Below are positions 22,501 to 36,779 of a stretch of DNA of 64,000 bases, in pieces (the first letter of the stretch is position 1; the number at the start of each line of letters is the position of its first letter). Source of the stretch: Saururus chinensis (taxonomy: Eukaryota > Streptophyta > Magnoliopsida > Piperales > Saururaceae); NCBI GenBank assembly GCA_035235625.1, contig CP141144.1, forward strand, positions 36,702,014 to 36,766,013, written 5' to 3'. The translations under genes were made by a program, and so were the position numbers. A model generated the notes under the pieces. The model saw only the letters and a list, made by a program, of their open reading frames with translations. It was not told where the DNA came from and ran no database searches.

Positions 22501-25500
22501 AATCTTTCATCTACTCCTTTGGAATAAATATTCTATTCTACTTTATCTTCTCAGCAACAATCTTTTTATCGTTAATTTCATCAGGGAATTAAGAGGCTAA
22601 TTCCATACTCCTACTAATAGGGAAAAAATTTTACATGTAAATATCATCACCAAGAAATTTAATTTTCTCTTGAAATATTTTTATTTTTGGAGTAGATACA
22701 ACCAAACCATTATTTTTAATAATTTTTATGATAATATTCATATATTTTATATGTTGATCAACTGATTTTCAAAAAATTAGAATATCATCAATATAAACAA
22801 TAGAAAAGTCACTATATGGGAGAAAGATCTCATTCATGATATTTTGGAATTCTAAAGGAGCATTTTTTAAACCAAATGACATGACATTCCATTTATAATG
22901 GCAAAAGGAAATAGTAAAAGCCATTTTATATCTATCAAACTCAGGAATTTGTATTTGCCAATATCCTGACTTTAAGTCAAATTTTAAAAATATACTTGCT
23001 TCATTTAATCTAGACAAAAATTCTTTTTTTATTAGGAATTGTATATCTTATCCATCTTAATACTTTTTTTAAAGGTTTATAGTTTATAACTAGTCTAGGA
23101 ACTCCTCTTCCTTTTTTATAGTGTTTATTTACATAGAATACATCACAACTCCAAGGGGAGTAAGATTTTCTGATTAAAATTTTCCCTATTAGAGATTGAA
23201 TTTTAGTCTTGCTTAGATCTAAATATTCTTTATTAATGTGTATTGGTCTAGCCTCGGTTGGGATAGTCTCTTCATCCTAACCATCTATATATGCTAAAGT
23301 AACAATGTGTTTCTTTCTATTCCATAAAGTAGTAGGTAAATCACTAATAATTTCTTTCTTCATAGTTTCTTCAAATTTTTTAATAATGTTTTTAATTCAT
23401 AAAGCCTTAAATTGTTCAGAAATTTTTTCTTCTTTTAATTCTTCTTTTAAAGAATTTACTTGTTTTTCTTTGAATATCAAACTTTCTTTAATCTTATTGA
23501 CTAATTTGGTTTTAGGTTGTGTTATGAATTGGAATAATATTTCATTACCATTTATAGTGGTTTTTATTCATTTATGATTGATTTTATTAATTGGTTGGAT
23601 CATACCTAGGGTGTTCCTAAAATTATGTATTGAGTTAAATCCTTAACCAGAATTAAAATTGCATGAATACATACTTCTTGATTGCAAATATAGTCATTAG
23701 AAAGTTTATATTTTATATCCAATTTTTCTCCATTTGTAGTACTTAGATTTTGAGTTTTTTTTTCAAAATATTGGGTTGGAATTAACCCTTCTTTGACACA
23801 ATTCATCAGCCCAAGAATCAATTAAGGCAATCATTTCTAGATTAAATTCATTGTTTATTACTAGTTTAATATTGATAAACCACTTGATTATTTATAATGT
23901 GTAAATTATTATTTTCTATATTGATAACATATTCCTTAGAATTTATAATTTCATTATTTATGTTTTTTATTTCTCCTTTTAACCTAAGAATTTCATAGTT
24001 TATATCCTCTTTAGTGGTATTTATTTCTTTAGAATTTTGAGAATGTTTTATAATTTCGTAGTATCTTGAATAGATTGGCTATTCATCAAGACATTTTTAC
24101 TCGAGTCATAAAGAGTATCATTTATTGAATTTTCTCTATCATTATTAAGATTATTGTTTCCTGTATCAATTACAAGTTTAGAGATTTTGCATTTAATTGC
24201 ATAATGGCCTTTTTGTCTACATTTATAACAAGTGTTTTCCTTAAGTTTTTCTGTTGTTTTCCTTTTCTCATATGCTCTTTTAGATTTGGATTTATTTTTC
24301 TTTTTTGGTTAGGATCTTGAATTATAAGAGATTGATTATTAGACAACATATTTATGATTAAGTCATTATGAGCTTTGTCAAGATTTTCTAGAGAATTATT
24401 CTCTTTCTTGTTTATAGTATTATTACTCTTTTTAGTGAAATTTTTGTCTGTTAAGACCTTATTAATTCCTTAATTCCTCCATCGTTTTTAATTGGATCTT
24501 TTCCGATTGTTGGTTTATAAATATCATTAGGAGATTTGTTTATCTGGAAATCTTTCTTATAAGAAATTTTCTTTTAATTGACAGGTTTGAGAAATTGATT
24601 GATGATAATGATTAATTTCCATCATATTATTAATCTTTGAAGGGGAATATAATAATTCTTCTTCTTCCATAGTTATTTCATAAGGACTATAATTTAGAAA
24701 CCATTCTTTAAAAGGAATAATAAACCTATTATTATATAAAAATTATTAATGCATTTCTTTGTACTAAATAATTTCAATTTTAGTAAAGGTATTAAAATAC
24801 CAATCCCTAAAGTTTTTATTTTTGGGTAAATAAAATTCTTTATTAATCATATTCTTATCAACTTTGAATTCAAATCGAAGAATATTAGAATATTAATTTG
24901 AAATTCCATTTCAATAGGAGTATCAGAAGAATTATTCTTATAGATTCAATGTGGAATATTTATGTTAGACGTTCTTTCTTTTTCAACCTCACAAGGTGAT
25001 AATCTATTAATTGAAATTCTTTCATAAATAAATTTTCTTGAAGAAATACATACTATATTAGAATAATGTGATATTAAGCTTTGTGCTTCTATTATTAGAA
25101 AATCTTATTTCAACATCTCCTTATGTAGTTTGTACAATTTGATCAACTCCCTATTTATTAGGGGTTGTTGAGGAATACCACCTTGCAAATTCCATCTTTC
25201 TACGAATTGAATTTCCTTATAAACAATCAGTTTTCTAACCGCAACATTAGATTTTTTAAGATTAGTTTTAATTAAGGTAGTTTTACCTTTGTTTCTTGTA
25301 AGTCTTATATTAGGAGTTAAGCTATTCATAATTATATAATAAATACGATAAGTAATATTTATATGCTCAATTCCTTGCTTAAATTCATAACCCATTGATT
25401 CTAGATCTAAAGTAATAGCATCTAGAATATTATTATCAAATAAGGATAAACAAAGATTTGGAAAGCAATCAAAATAAACTGGACCATTAGATAAACTAGA

Positions 25501-25830
25501 TTCAATAATACTCATAATAGATTGCTAAAATTTCAAGCATCTAGCATTACGTAAACATAATATGAAAAAAGTATTTAAACCTTCCAAAGTTAAAGGTTTT
25601 AAAGCAACCTCTATAAGACCAATATGCAAATATTTATATTTATCCATATAATGGGAAAGATCTAGCTCTCTTAAGAGATGGATAGTCTTGTTACTATCAT
25701 CAATAAGAATAGTTTGTTCAGTAATTTTTATTGATAAACTAGTCTTGTAATCAAAAGTTTCATTATTATAAATCTTTTTAAAGGAATTTAGGGTAGAGAT
25801 GAAGGAAGAAGATGAAGTGAAAAGAAAACA
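22500..25830 (-). mobile_element. pararetrovirus unit A1: movement protein, zinc knuckle, protease, RT
   Basis: Read on the minus strand the parts are: movement protein (about 25.83-25.08 kb, with SNGPVYFDCFPN and a later ITYRIYYIIMN stretch); an intermediate segment (25.0-24.3 kb); a zinc knuckle of the CYKCRQKGHYA type (about 24.17-24.25 kb); an aspartic protease region (about 23.83-23.60 kb, with NGEKLDIKYKLSN and YIILGTP); and reverse transcriptase (about 23.23-22.68 kb, with LKFDLKSGYWQIQI and the YIDDILIF catalytic region). The part order matches a Caulimoviridae polyprotein. It is broken in many places and looks old. Confidence 0.75.
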
Positions 25831-26090
25831 ACTTTATTCACAATGAGAAATTTTGTACAAGTGGTGGAAAGAAAGAAATAATAGATTACAAGGAGAAAGC
25901 TTTACAAAGGAAGAGGAAGACTTTGCCCAAGGAAGGCTTACAAAGGAAAGGCTTGGCCTCCCAATTACAATAAAGTCTCCTTATATAGAGACTTTGAGTA
26001 ATGTACAAACAAGATAAAAAAATAATAAAGAAAGAAATGAGGATATGAATATCTATCCAAAGGAATCCTCTTTAAGAGTTGTCGGAAATA
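25830..26090 (-). promoter_or_regulatory. viral promoter and poly(A) region, copy 1
   Basis: Minus-strand CTATATAAGGAGACTTTATTG (TATA box near 25979-25988) is followed about 145 bases later by GTGAATAAAGTTG with an AATAAA signal near 25833-25839. This pairing of a TATA box and a close downstream poly(A) signal is typical of the pararetrovirus pregenomic-RNA region. Two related copies lie at 36780-37040 and 42040-42310. Confidence 0.6.
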
Positions 26091-26229
26091 ATGTATAAAA
26101 CTAGATTACTTTATGCCTTTGGCCCCTATTTACAATAATGCTCCATCTTCAATAATTCATAAAGTAGATTACTTTATGGTCTTCTTATCTTAGGAGAATC
26201 TCTTTAAGGCTCCATACCATTTTCTAGAT

Positions 26230-28140
26230 AGTTTGCTTCAAGAGAGTCAAGGGTATAGTCACTTTCATAGTCTTCATCAAAAAATTCTAGTGGATGAACA
26301 ATTTCATTCCATCTATTAGACCATTGATCTTCCTAATGTTCCAATGCATCTAGGTAGAGATATTTGGTGTTCTTAGTCATTGTTATTTTCTCTTTATCTG
26401 TTTGTGCACCAATTCCACAAATAAGGCTGTTGTCATAAGTACTGCTTTGAATTATTGTCGTTTGAGTCTAGACTATTCTAATAAAACTTTGGACTCTTCT
26501 GTTGTGTTCTAGCTTTCTTTTATATCTTGTAAATCAAAAGCTTTCGCTTCATTTATTTTCTCTTTTCTGATAGTAAGTCCCTATTTTTTCTATTGTTCTA
26601 AATCAAGAATGGTTAATTCATCATCATACCCCAAGTAGCTATTCATGAGGGCTTGGTCTATATTACTTATTTTAGCTTTATATAGTTGAAGCATATGAAA
26701 TGGAGAGTAACATTCTCCATCATTTTCCCATTCTGGTGAAGCCATTGTGACATTGCTAACAATATTATTTGCATCAATATAATGGACAAATCTTTTTATC
26801 TCTTGTAAAATAATAGGAGAAAATTCTTTCATTTTCCAAGCATCCAGCATATATAATTTCTTGATAAAGCTGCATTCAAAGAGTTTAATTTTTCTCTTGA
26901 TCTATATCTTTCGGCTTCTTTATGATCAGTTGAAGAACTGATGAATTAATTCCTTTGACCACTTTATAGTATTGTTTCTCAATATAAAGACCATTCCAAA
27001 TATCAAAGAGTGTCTACTTCCACTCTTGTTGAGCTGTAGGCTCCAAATTCTAAATTTTGTTAATAATTTCAAAGGGCAATTCAACTTCCAAAATCCAATC
27101 ACTATAAATGGTTGTTGAATTCTTTGACAACATTTTACATGAAGTAACAATGTCCTTCATTTTTGAAGCAATAAAATTTTGCTTTTCTTTTAGAACAATT
27201 GACACCATTTGCATATGTTTCAGAAAGGAATCATATGATTTATTTTTAAAATCATTTAATAAGTTATCTAGTAAGACTTTATTGAAAAGAGATAACTTAT
27301 TGCTTGTTTTAAAATAATTTTGTGGATCACGGATGATCCCAATTTTATTATTTTTTCAATCAACTTGGCTTTTTGGCAAGGCCATAGGTATCACTGGATT
27401 TGATGTCTTTACCCATAGCTAGAGACTCGGGACTAGCTTCGAATTCTTGAGGATCCAAGTCCTTATGGATTTTATAGTGTTTTCCCACACTGTATGCATC
27501 ATTGCTGACGACTCCACAAAATTGCATTGTTGTCTTTCTCAAAGGACAAAGTAGTATTTTTGAAATTATGATTGATTTCAATTTCTTGCTTTATCATGGA
27601 GAATTTTCCTTTTGATGAGGATGAAACTTCGGTGAGTTTCTGATTCATTTCTTTGTCCATTTTTCTGATAATAAAATCAATGAAGAGTCAGCAACATTTT
27701 TTGAATCATAATTAAATTGAGAAGATTTACCTCTTTTCATCAAATTTCAAGCTTTCCTTTACTTGGTCAATTAGACCTATTTGAGGTTGAGTTCCAAATT
27801 GAAATATTATTTCTTTTCCATTTATTATGATGCTCATTCCTTCATAATCAATTTTCTCATTAGGCTGAATCATATTTAGGAAAGGAGTTCCTAAAATCAT
27901 ATATTGTGTTGAATATTTTATTAAACCTAAATTCACATGAATACTTATTCCATGATTGCAAATATAAAAGTTTAATAATTTATACTCTCTATATATTATA
28001 CTCCCATTAGCACCATTCAAAGATTGATCTATTTTTTCAAAATATTCAATAGGGATTAAACCTTCTTTGATACAATTCATATCAGTACTGAGTAAATCAA
28101 GGCAATTGTTTCAATATGAAAATTGTTATTTATTACTAGC
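26230..28140 (-). mobile_element. pararetrovirus unit B1: protease and large unrecognised domain
   Basis: Minus strand: a protease region (about 28.14-27.70 kb, with MNCIKEGLIPIEYFEK and MILGTPFLNM), then a segment with QFCGVVSNDAYSVGKHYK (about 27.58-27.36 kb), then a roughly 1-kb domain (about 27.35-26.23 kb) with FIASKMKDIVTS-like and SPFHMLQLYKAKIS stretches. No RT follows this protease, unlike unit A1. The large domain recurs at 35.45-36.66 and 40.8-42.0 kb and is not one I can name; it may correspond to the florendovirus second reading frame. Broken fossil. Confidence 0.65.
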
Positions 28141-29612
28141 TTGATATTCATGTTACACCTAAATTATTTATTTATTAAATTGATCCAAAGCTTATGGTTA
28201 TATTACTTGCAAGTGCACAAGTAGATGTAGTTTTGCAAAGAATCCATAAGGATTGCCTTTGCGTGACTAGCACAATGATTACAAAATAAGATGAGTAAAG
28301 AAAGATTAAGAGAAAAAGAGTATAAGAGTATTGAGATAATAAAGAGTTAAGGAATTAATAAAATAAAACACTAAGACATTCAGGGTCATTATAACATCTA
28401 GTGATGTTATTCATGTGTCATGTTGTCTCAGTTAGAATCAAATGAAGATTTTATCTAACTGGAAGATATTAACATTGAATAGAAAAAATAAAGATAAGAA
28501 ATATTTTTGATAGATGAAGGATAAAAAGAATTGTTTCTTCAAGAGTTTTATGTATTAAAACCACAAAAGATCAAGATGGAAAGCCTTCAAGCATCTTACA
28601 TGTTAAAATCACAAAGAAATAAGAAGATAAATAATATTAAATAAATATCACTTCAAATAACCAATACTTACTTGAAACCATCGATGAAACATGAATAGAA
28701 CTCCATTAGATTGTTACAAATCACCTCTAGCCTTACCTAAAGAGCATAAAAAACCATTACAATAAAACTAAAAATCAAAAGTACAAAAGAAGAGAAGAAA
28801 AATAGGAGAAGAGAGCTCCAAAAAGGAGGAGATAATACTTCTCCCATGTCCACCCCTCTATTTATAAGAGTAGAAGGGGTTACTTCAAAGGGGAAGGTCT
28901 AATCATATCCCTTGATTGCATCCTGATTGATTTTTCTGATTGGTTGTTTCTTTGGCAATGATTAGTTTCTAAATTAATAATAATTTATTTAGCAAATAAG
29001 TATCCTATAGTCTTCCTTTAGTTATCTAATTATCCTCATTATCTTTCTTTATGTATATAAATCACAACCAATGAAAAGATCCTCTGGGTGTTAGCCTCGG
29101 GTTAATTAACTAGCTATCAATTTTCATGTTAGATTTGACTTATATATCTTCATAGATATAAATTACTTCCTGTAATAGGGATTGCAGCCACAAAAGTTTT
29201 CTTTCTAATGCCACCAAAATCATATCAATCCAAATTATACATAAAATGATACGACTGAAATACTAAGGCTATGTCAATATGTCAAAATAAGTTTCTCCCA
29301 AAATTGGTTCTCTTGAAGAAAAATGAAATCCAATGGGTCCACCAGGTTGTGTCCAACCATTCAATGCATTCTAAGATCATTAAGAGCCCATTCTTGACTC
29401 TTTAAATATCTTTAGCTAGTTTGACTTCACTTCCTCTTCCACATGGATCCTATCGAAGTTTATTTGGACATGTAAACACAACGGGGGTCCAACTTACCTA
29501 TTCAAAATATAAATGACCCAAATAAGTAGTGAATTAATACAAAATAGGATAACAATTCAAGATTTCAAAGCATCTAATTGAATATTATTTCATTGCATCA
29601 ATTCACATCCCA
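28141..29612. mobile_element. about 1.47-kb insertion in the viral protease region
   Basis: Viral sequence stops at GATATTCAT on the left and resumes at CCCATTTTTT on the right; in related units these are adjacent apart from two bases. The inserted sequence runs from TGTTACACCTAAATT to AATTCACAT and carries the GCAAGTGCACAAGTAG-type stretch common in plant repeats. It has TG...CA-like ends but no convincing target duplication, and no coding. The family is uncertain; it could be a solo LTR or other non-autonomous repeat. Confidence 0.5.
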
Positions 29613-32600
29613 TTTTTTATAAGTAAGATTATTAAAAATTTGTAAATAATCATTTACTTCTTTATTAATCTCTTGATGGATTCCATCATTTTCCTCTATA
29701 TTAATGATAATATTTTTAGAGTTTCCTAGATTCGTAACTCTGAGTTTTAGAATTTCTATTTCTTCTTTAAGTTTAGAATTTTCCTCTTTTGAATCTTATT
29801 TGCAAATTTCTTTTCCTTTCATTCTATTGTAAACCTCTCATAAGGTATAAGGAACTATATATTCATAATTCATTTGTGATTTATTTGATGCATTTGGGAT
29901 TTCTTTGATTCATTTGAGAAACTCTCAATATATTTTTCAGTAGTCATCCTTCTACATTGAGGATCTTGGATTTGATCAATTAGATCTAATATAAAAGATT
30001 AGTTAATAGTCAACACATTTAAACTTAAACATTCATATTTAGAATAGCATAATAATAATCGTGTGTGCCTTTACAAGAACACTCATTATTTTCTTCTGTA
30101 TCAAAATATGAAGAAGATGAAATATCATCAATAGAAAAGTCACTATAAGGGAGAAAAATCTCATTCATGATATTTTGAAATTTTGAAGGAGAAATTTTTA
30201 ATCCAAAGGGGATAATTGGTATTTGCCAACATCTTGACTTAAAGTCAAACTTTAAAAATATATTTGCATCATTTGATCTAGACAATAGATCTTTTTTATT
30301 AGGAATTAGATATATTATTGAATTTAATACCTTATTTATTGGTTTATAGTTTATGAATTGTCTAGGAGTAGCACAACTCCATGGGAGATAAGATTTTTTA
30401 TTAATTTTTTTCCTATGAAAGAGAGCATTTACGTTTTGGATAGATCTAGATAATATTTATGTATTTGTACTAGTCTAGTCTTGGTTGGGATAGATTCCTT
30501 ATCAACACCCTTAGTAAAAGGTAGAGGAACTACTTGTTTCTTTTGGAAAGCAGTAGATAAATTATTACTAATTTCTTTCTTTGTCATTAGTTGTTCAAAA
30601 ATATTTCCTAGTTTTAATTCTTCTTTTAAAGGGTTGACTTGGTTTTCTTTGAATACCAAAGTTTCTTTGATTTGATTGAGTTTATCAATTGATTAGATCA
30701 TATTAAGGAAAGGTGTCCCTAGAATTATATATTTAGTATGAATACATACTCCCTGGTTTCCAATATAGACATTGGATAATTCATATTTTATATCCATTTT
30801 ACTACTAATTGTAGTACTTAGATTTGGAATTATTTTCTTAAAATCTTAGGTTGGACAATAATTCAAATCTATTTCTAAATTTTTCATATTATTATTATCT
30901 TTTAATTTTATATCCCCCTTATGATAAGTGAACTTATTTATAACATGTAATTGATTATTACTATCTTTATTAGGATTATTGTTTCATGTATTAATTATCG
31001 GTCTAGGATTTTTTCATCTATTGGCATAATGACCTTTTTGTCTACATTTATAACAAGTGATTTCCTTATGTTTTTTTGCTTTTTTCCTTTTATCATATGC
31101 TTTTTTAGATTTAGATTTAGATTTCTTTTTAATTTTTAGATCTTGAATTATAGCAGTTTGACTATTAGTTAGAACATTTATGGTTAAATTATTATGCTTT
31201 TTGTCAAGATTTTCTAGAGAATTATTCTCGTTTTCTTTTATAGTATTATCACTCTTTTTAGTCAAATTGTTGTCTTTTAAGGCCTCTTTAATAGTTTCTC
31301 CTTACTTCCTTTATAGTTTTTAATTGGATCTTCTCCAGTTGTTGGTTTAGGAATATCATTAGGAGATTTGTTTATCTGGATATCTTTCTCATAAGAAATT
31401 TCTCTAAATTGACTAGCTTGAGAAATTGATCCATGAGAATGATTAATTTCCATAATTTTATTAATCATTGAAGGGGAATATAATATTCTTCTTCTTCCAC
31501 AATTATTTCATAAGGACTATAATTTAGAAACCATTCTTTAAAAGGAATAATAATCCTATTTTTATATAAAAAATTATCATACATTTCTTTGTATTCCATA
31601 ATTTTAATTTTAGTAAAGGTATTAAAATATCAATCCCTAAAATTTTTATGTTTAGGCAAATAATATTCTTGATTAATCATATTTTTATCAACCTTGAATT
31701 CAAATTAAAGAATATTGACTTGGAATTCCATCTCTGTAGGAGTAAGAAGAATTCTTCTTATAGATTCCATATAGAATATTTATATTACAAGTTCTAACTT
31801 CTTCAAACTCATAAGGTGATAATTTATCAATTAAAATTCTTTTTGAATTAGATTTTATTGAAGAAATACTTCAGTTATTAGAATAGTATGTGATATTCAA
31901 TTTTGTGCTTCTATTATTAGAAAATCTTATTTCAACATCTTCTTATGGAATTTCTACAATTTGATCTAAATTATTGTTTATTAAGCTTTGTTGAGGAATC
32001 GCACCTTGCAAATTCCATCTTTCAGGGAATTGAATTTCATTCCAATTAATTAGTTTTCTAACTGCAACTTAGATCTTTTAAGATTTGTTTCAATTAGGGT
32101 AGTTTTTACCTTCGGTGCTTATAAGCTTTATGTAAGGAGTTAAGGTATTCATAACCTTATAATAAATACGATAAGCAATATTTATATGCTCAGATCATTG
32201 TTTAAAGTCATAGACCATAAATTGTAAGGCTAAGGTAACAACATCTAGAAGATTTTTATGAGATAAAGATAAACATAAATTGGGAAAGCAGCCAAAATAA
32301 ACATGACCATTAGATAAATTGGATTCAATAACACCCGTAATATATTGCTGAACATTCAAGCATCTAGCATCACATAAACATAATATGAAACAAGTATTTA
32401 AACCTTCCAAAGTTAAAGGCTTTAAAAAAATCTTGAATAAGGTCAATTTGGAAATATTGATATTTATCCATATAATAAGAAAGATCTTGCTCTCTTAAGA
32501 GCTGGATAGTCTTATTACAATCATCAAAAGGAATAGTCTTTTGAATAGTTTTTATCGACAAACTAGTTTTATAATCAAAGGTTCCAATATTATAAACTCT

Positions 32601-32762
32601 TTTCTAATCTACCTCAGGTAGATGCCAATTCTTGAGATGATTCTCAGTGGTGGAAAATTCTACAACTTCATAATTCTTAATAAATTTCTCTAGTTTATGA
32701 AATATTTTGGAAAACATTAATGATAAGTTTAATGTGCTCACAAGTATTCAAAAAATATGATC
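29613..32762 (-). mobile_element. pararetrovirus unit A2 joined to a capsid-tail segment
   Basis: Minus strand: movement protein (about 32.62-32.00 kb, with SNGHVYFGCFPNLCLSL), intermediate segment, zinc knuckle CYKCRQKGHYANR (about 31.02-31.06 kb), protease remnant (about 30.86-30.69 kb) and RT front half (about 30.56-30.10 kb). This is followed directly by a segment matching the region after the capsid zinc knuckle of unit B2 (about 30.10-29.62 kb, with CSCKGTHDYYYAILNMN). The same order appears in unit A3/B3 on the other strand. Many breaks, fossil. Confidence 0.65.
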
Positions 32763-35700
32763 AATTAATCCGCATTGAGGATCATATAGAGAACTTCTCT
32801 TATAGCTCAACATTTCAAACCAGCTCTTCTAGTATTTCTCCAATGATAAAACCCCTTATAGAAATTCTTGATTTTAAACTTGGAAAATCTAAACAATGTG
32901 ATGATGAGTTCTTAGAACAGCTCACAGAAATATTAATAAATCTTAATATTACAAAACCTAATAGGAATATTGTGATGTTATCTCATCAAAAAGAAATAAT
33001 GATCACTGAAAGAGAACATGAAACAATTAATGATCTCAATTTTAAGGGGAAAACAAATTTGAATACCCCAACACTCCAACTAGGACTTAGTATCCTCGTC
33101 CTACACCTTTGGACCTTCTTTATGAAGAAGACCAAATTGTTAATGCTTCAGTTTTTTATCAAAAAAGCATTTAAAAAAGGAATATAGATGGATTATCTCA
33201 ATACTTGATTTCTATTGATCTACACAAAAAGCTAATGTATGCAACTATTGGTAGAGCTGCTAAAATATAGATAAACAAATAATTTTGTTTATAACTGCTA
33301 GTTTTACAGACCAATTAAAAGGCTGGTGGGATCATATCCTAACCAATAAACAAAAAGAAGAAATTCTTAATTCTAAAAGAATTATTACTAATTCTACTAC
33401 ATATGAGAAAGGACAAATACTCTATTTTAATACTGAAATGGATGATTTTATATATACTTTAATTCAAATTATATTAAAACATTTTGTAGGAAATCTATCT
33501 TCCAATTATGACATAAATAAAGAATTACTTATGAATCTTAAATGTCCCACCTTAACTCACTTCAGGTGGCATAAAGATGTTTTCCTTTCTAAAGTAATGC
33601 ATCGTGAAGATGGTAATAGTCAATTTTAGAAAGGAAAATTTATTTTTGGACTTGCAATTATGTTTGCTGAAAATGTAAGAACTAGACTTAGAGACAAATC
33701 AAGAACTCAAACCATTATTTATGACAATTATACTTATGGAGAACTTATTAGTGAATGTATTACAGAAGGATTATCTCTATGTAATGATATTAATTTTAAA
33801 AACTAGCTTAAAAAGTAAAAAAATATTGGAAAACAAGAAATTGGACAATTTTGTGAACATTTTGGTTATAATATTTGTCTTTCTTATCCACAATGAAAGA
33901 ATAAGAAGCAATCTTATGAACATCATAAACAAAAATATAAATCTAAATCTAAAAGAAATTTAGAAAAAAGAAAACAGAATTAAAAAACTAAAGAAATTAC
34001 TTATTTCAAATATAAACAAAAGGGGCATTATCCTAATAGATGCAAAAATCTAATATATGGAGAAATAAAAGAAAAAATGAATAAAATTGTAGGAGGTGAT
34101 GATTTGACTGAAAAATTATATAGTATCTTAATAGAAGACAAAGAAGAAAATAGTTCTAATTCTTCATATGATGGTATTATCCAAATTGATGATATTTCAT
34201 CTTCATCAAATTTTGAAAAAGAAGAAAACAATGAAGAGTGTTCTTGTAAAGGAACACATGATTATTATTTTGCAATTCTAAATATAAATGGTTTAAGTCT
34301 AAATGTGTTAACGGCTAATCAATCTTTCATATTAGATCTAGTTGATCAAATCCAAGATCCTCAATCTAAAAGGATGTCTATTGAAAAATATATTGAGAAT
34401 TTCTCAAATGAATCAAATAAATCCCAGATGAACTATGAATCTATAGTTCCTTATACCTTATCAAAAATTTACAAAAGAATGAAAGAACCTAATAAGGTAA
34501 AAGAAATTTACAAAGAAGATTTAAACGAATAAATTTTTAAACATAAAGAAGAAATAAAAATCCTAAAACTCAGAGTCATAAATCCAGAAAATTCTAAAAA
34601 TAATATAGAGGATAATAAAGAAATCCATCAAGAGATTAATGAAGAAGTAAATGATCATTTACATATTATAAATAATCTTACCTATCAGAAATGGGTTATG
34701 AATATTAAACTAGTAATAAATAAATTTTTTAATATTGAAGTAATTGCCCTGATAGATTCAGGTGCTGATATGAATTGTATTAGACAAGGATTGATTCCCA
34801 TTGAATATTTTGAAAAAATAGATTAGCTTTGAATACAGCAGATGAGAGTACAATATATAGAGAGTATAAATTATTAAACTCTTATATTTGCAATCATGGA
34901 ATATGTATTCCAGTAAATTTAGTCTTAATAAAAATTTAACACAATATATGATATTAGGAACTCCTTTCCTAAATATGATCTAGCCCATTGAAAAAATTGA
35001 TCATGAAGGAATTAAAACTATAATAAATGGCAAATAAATAATATTTCAATTTCTATCACAACCTTAGATAGGTCTGATAGACCAAGTAAAAGAAAGCGTT
35101 ATATTTGATGAAAAGAGGTAAATCTTCTCAATTTAATTAAGATTTGGAAAATATTGTTGACTCTATTTGATTTTCTTATTAGAAAAATGAGCAAAGAAAT
35201 GAATCATAAACTCAACGAAGTTTCATTCTCATCAAAAGGGAAATGTCCCATGCCAAATCAAGAAATTGAAATCTATCATGATTTCAAAAATACTACTTCT
35301 TCTCCCTTGAGAAAGACAACAACACAATTTTGCGGAGTCGTCAACAATGAAGCATAAAGTGTGGGAAAACACTAAAAAAACTACAAGGACTAGGATCATC
35401 AAGAATTCCAAGCTAGTCCCGAGTGTCAGGCTACGGGTAAAGAAATATTAAATCCGGTGATGATTATGGCTTTGCCAAAAAGCCAAGTTGTTTGGAAAAA
35501 CAACAAAATTGGGATCATTCGTGATCCAAAAAATTGTTTTAAAACAAACAATAAGTTACCACTTTTCCATAAACTCTTAATAGATAACTTAGCAAATGAT
35601 TTAAAAATCCATCATTTGATTCCTTTCTGGAACATATGTAAATGGTTTCAAATGTTTTTCCAACTATTCCAAAAGAAAAGCAATTTTATTGCTTCAAAAA

Positions 35701-36660
35701 TGAAGGTCATTGTTACTTCATGTAAAAGTCTTCAAAAATTTCAAGAACCATTTATAATGAATGGATTTGGGAAGCTAAATTGCCCTTTGATATTATTGAC
35801 AAAATTCAAATTTTGGAGCCTACAACTTAATAAGAGTGGAAGCATACGCTCTTTGATATTTGGAATTGTCTTTACATTGAGAAACAAGACTATACAGTAG
35901 TCAAAGGAATTACTTCATTAGTTCCTTAGTTGATCATAAATAAGCCTGAAGACAAAGATCAAGAGAAAATTTTCAAACTCTTTGAATGGGGCTTTATCAA
36001 GAAATTATATATCCAGGATGCTTGGAAACGAAAAAAAATTCTCCAATTATTTTACAAGAGATAAAAAGATTTTTTCGTTATATTGATGAGAACAGCATTG
36101 CTATCAATGTCATATTGGCTTCACCAGGATGGGGGAAGGATGGAAAATGTTACCCTCCACTACATCTACTGCAACTATATAAAGCTAAAATAAGTAATAT
36201 GGAACAAGCCCTTATGAATAGCTACTGGGATATGATGACGAATTAACCATTCTAGATTTAGAAGAACAGAAAATATGGGGATTTATTATTAGAAATGAGA
36301 CAATAAATGAAGCCATAGCTTTTAGTTTACTAGAAATCAAAAGAAAGCTGGAACACAATGGAAGAGTCCAAAATTTTATTACAGTATTCTAGACTCAAAG
36401 GACAATAATTCAGTACAATAATGATGACAATAGCTTTGTTTGTGGAATTGGGGCATGAATAGATAAAGGGAAAATCCCTATGCCTAAGAATAGGAGAAAT
36501 CTCTACCAAGATGCTTTAGAATATCAAGAAGATCAATGGTCTGATAGATGGAATGAAATTGTTCATCCACCAGAATTTTTTTATGACTATGAAAGCTACT
36601 ATAGCCTTGACTCAATTGAAGAAAACAATCTAGAAAATGCCATGGAGTCTTAAATAGATT
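32763..36660 (+). mobile_element. pararetrovirus unit B2: capsid, zinc knuckle, protease, large domain
   Basis: Plus strand: a capsid-like segment (about 32.77-33.63 kb, with LKGWWDHILTN and LMNLKCPTLTHFRWHKD); a zinc-knuckle-like stretch near 34.01-34.05 kb; an acidic Ser/Glu-rich segment (34.08-34.53 kb) containing ECSCKGTHDYYFAILNING; protease (about 34.62-35.11 kb, with a DSGAD active-site type motif); then the large unnamed domain (about 35.45-36.66 kb). Movement protein and RT are absent from this unit. Fossil with many breaks, although it keeps several longer open stretches than its neighbours. Confidence 0.65.
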
Positions 36661-36779
36661 CTCTCAAGATAAGAAGACCGTAGAGGGATCTACTTTATGA
36701 ATTACTGAAGATAGAACATTATTGAAGATAAGGACCAAAGGCGTAAAGTAATCTAACTTTATGCATTATTGCCGACAAA

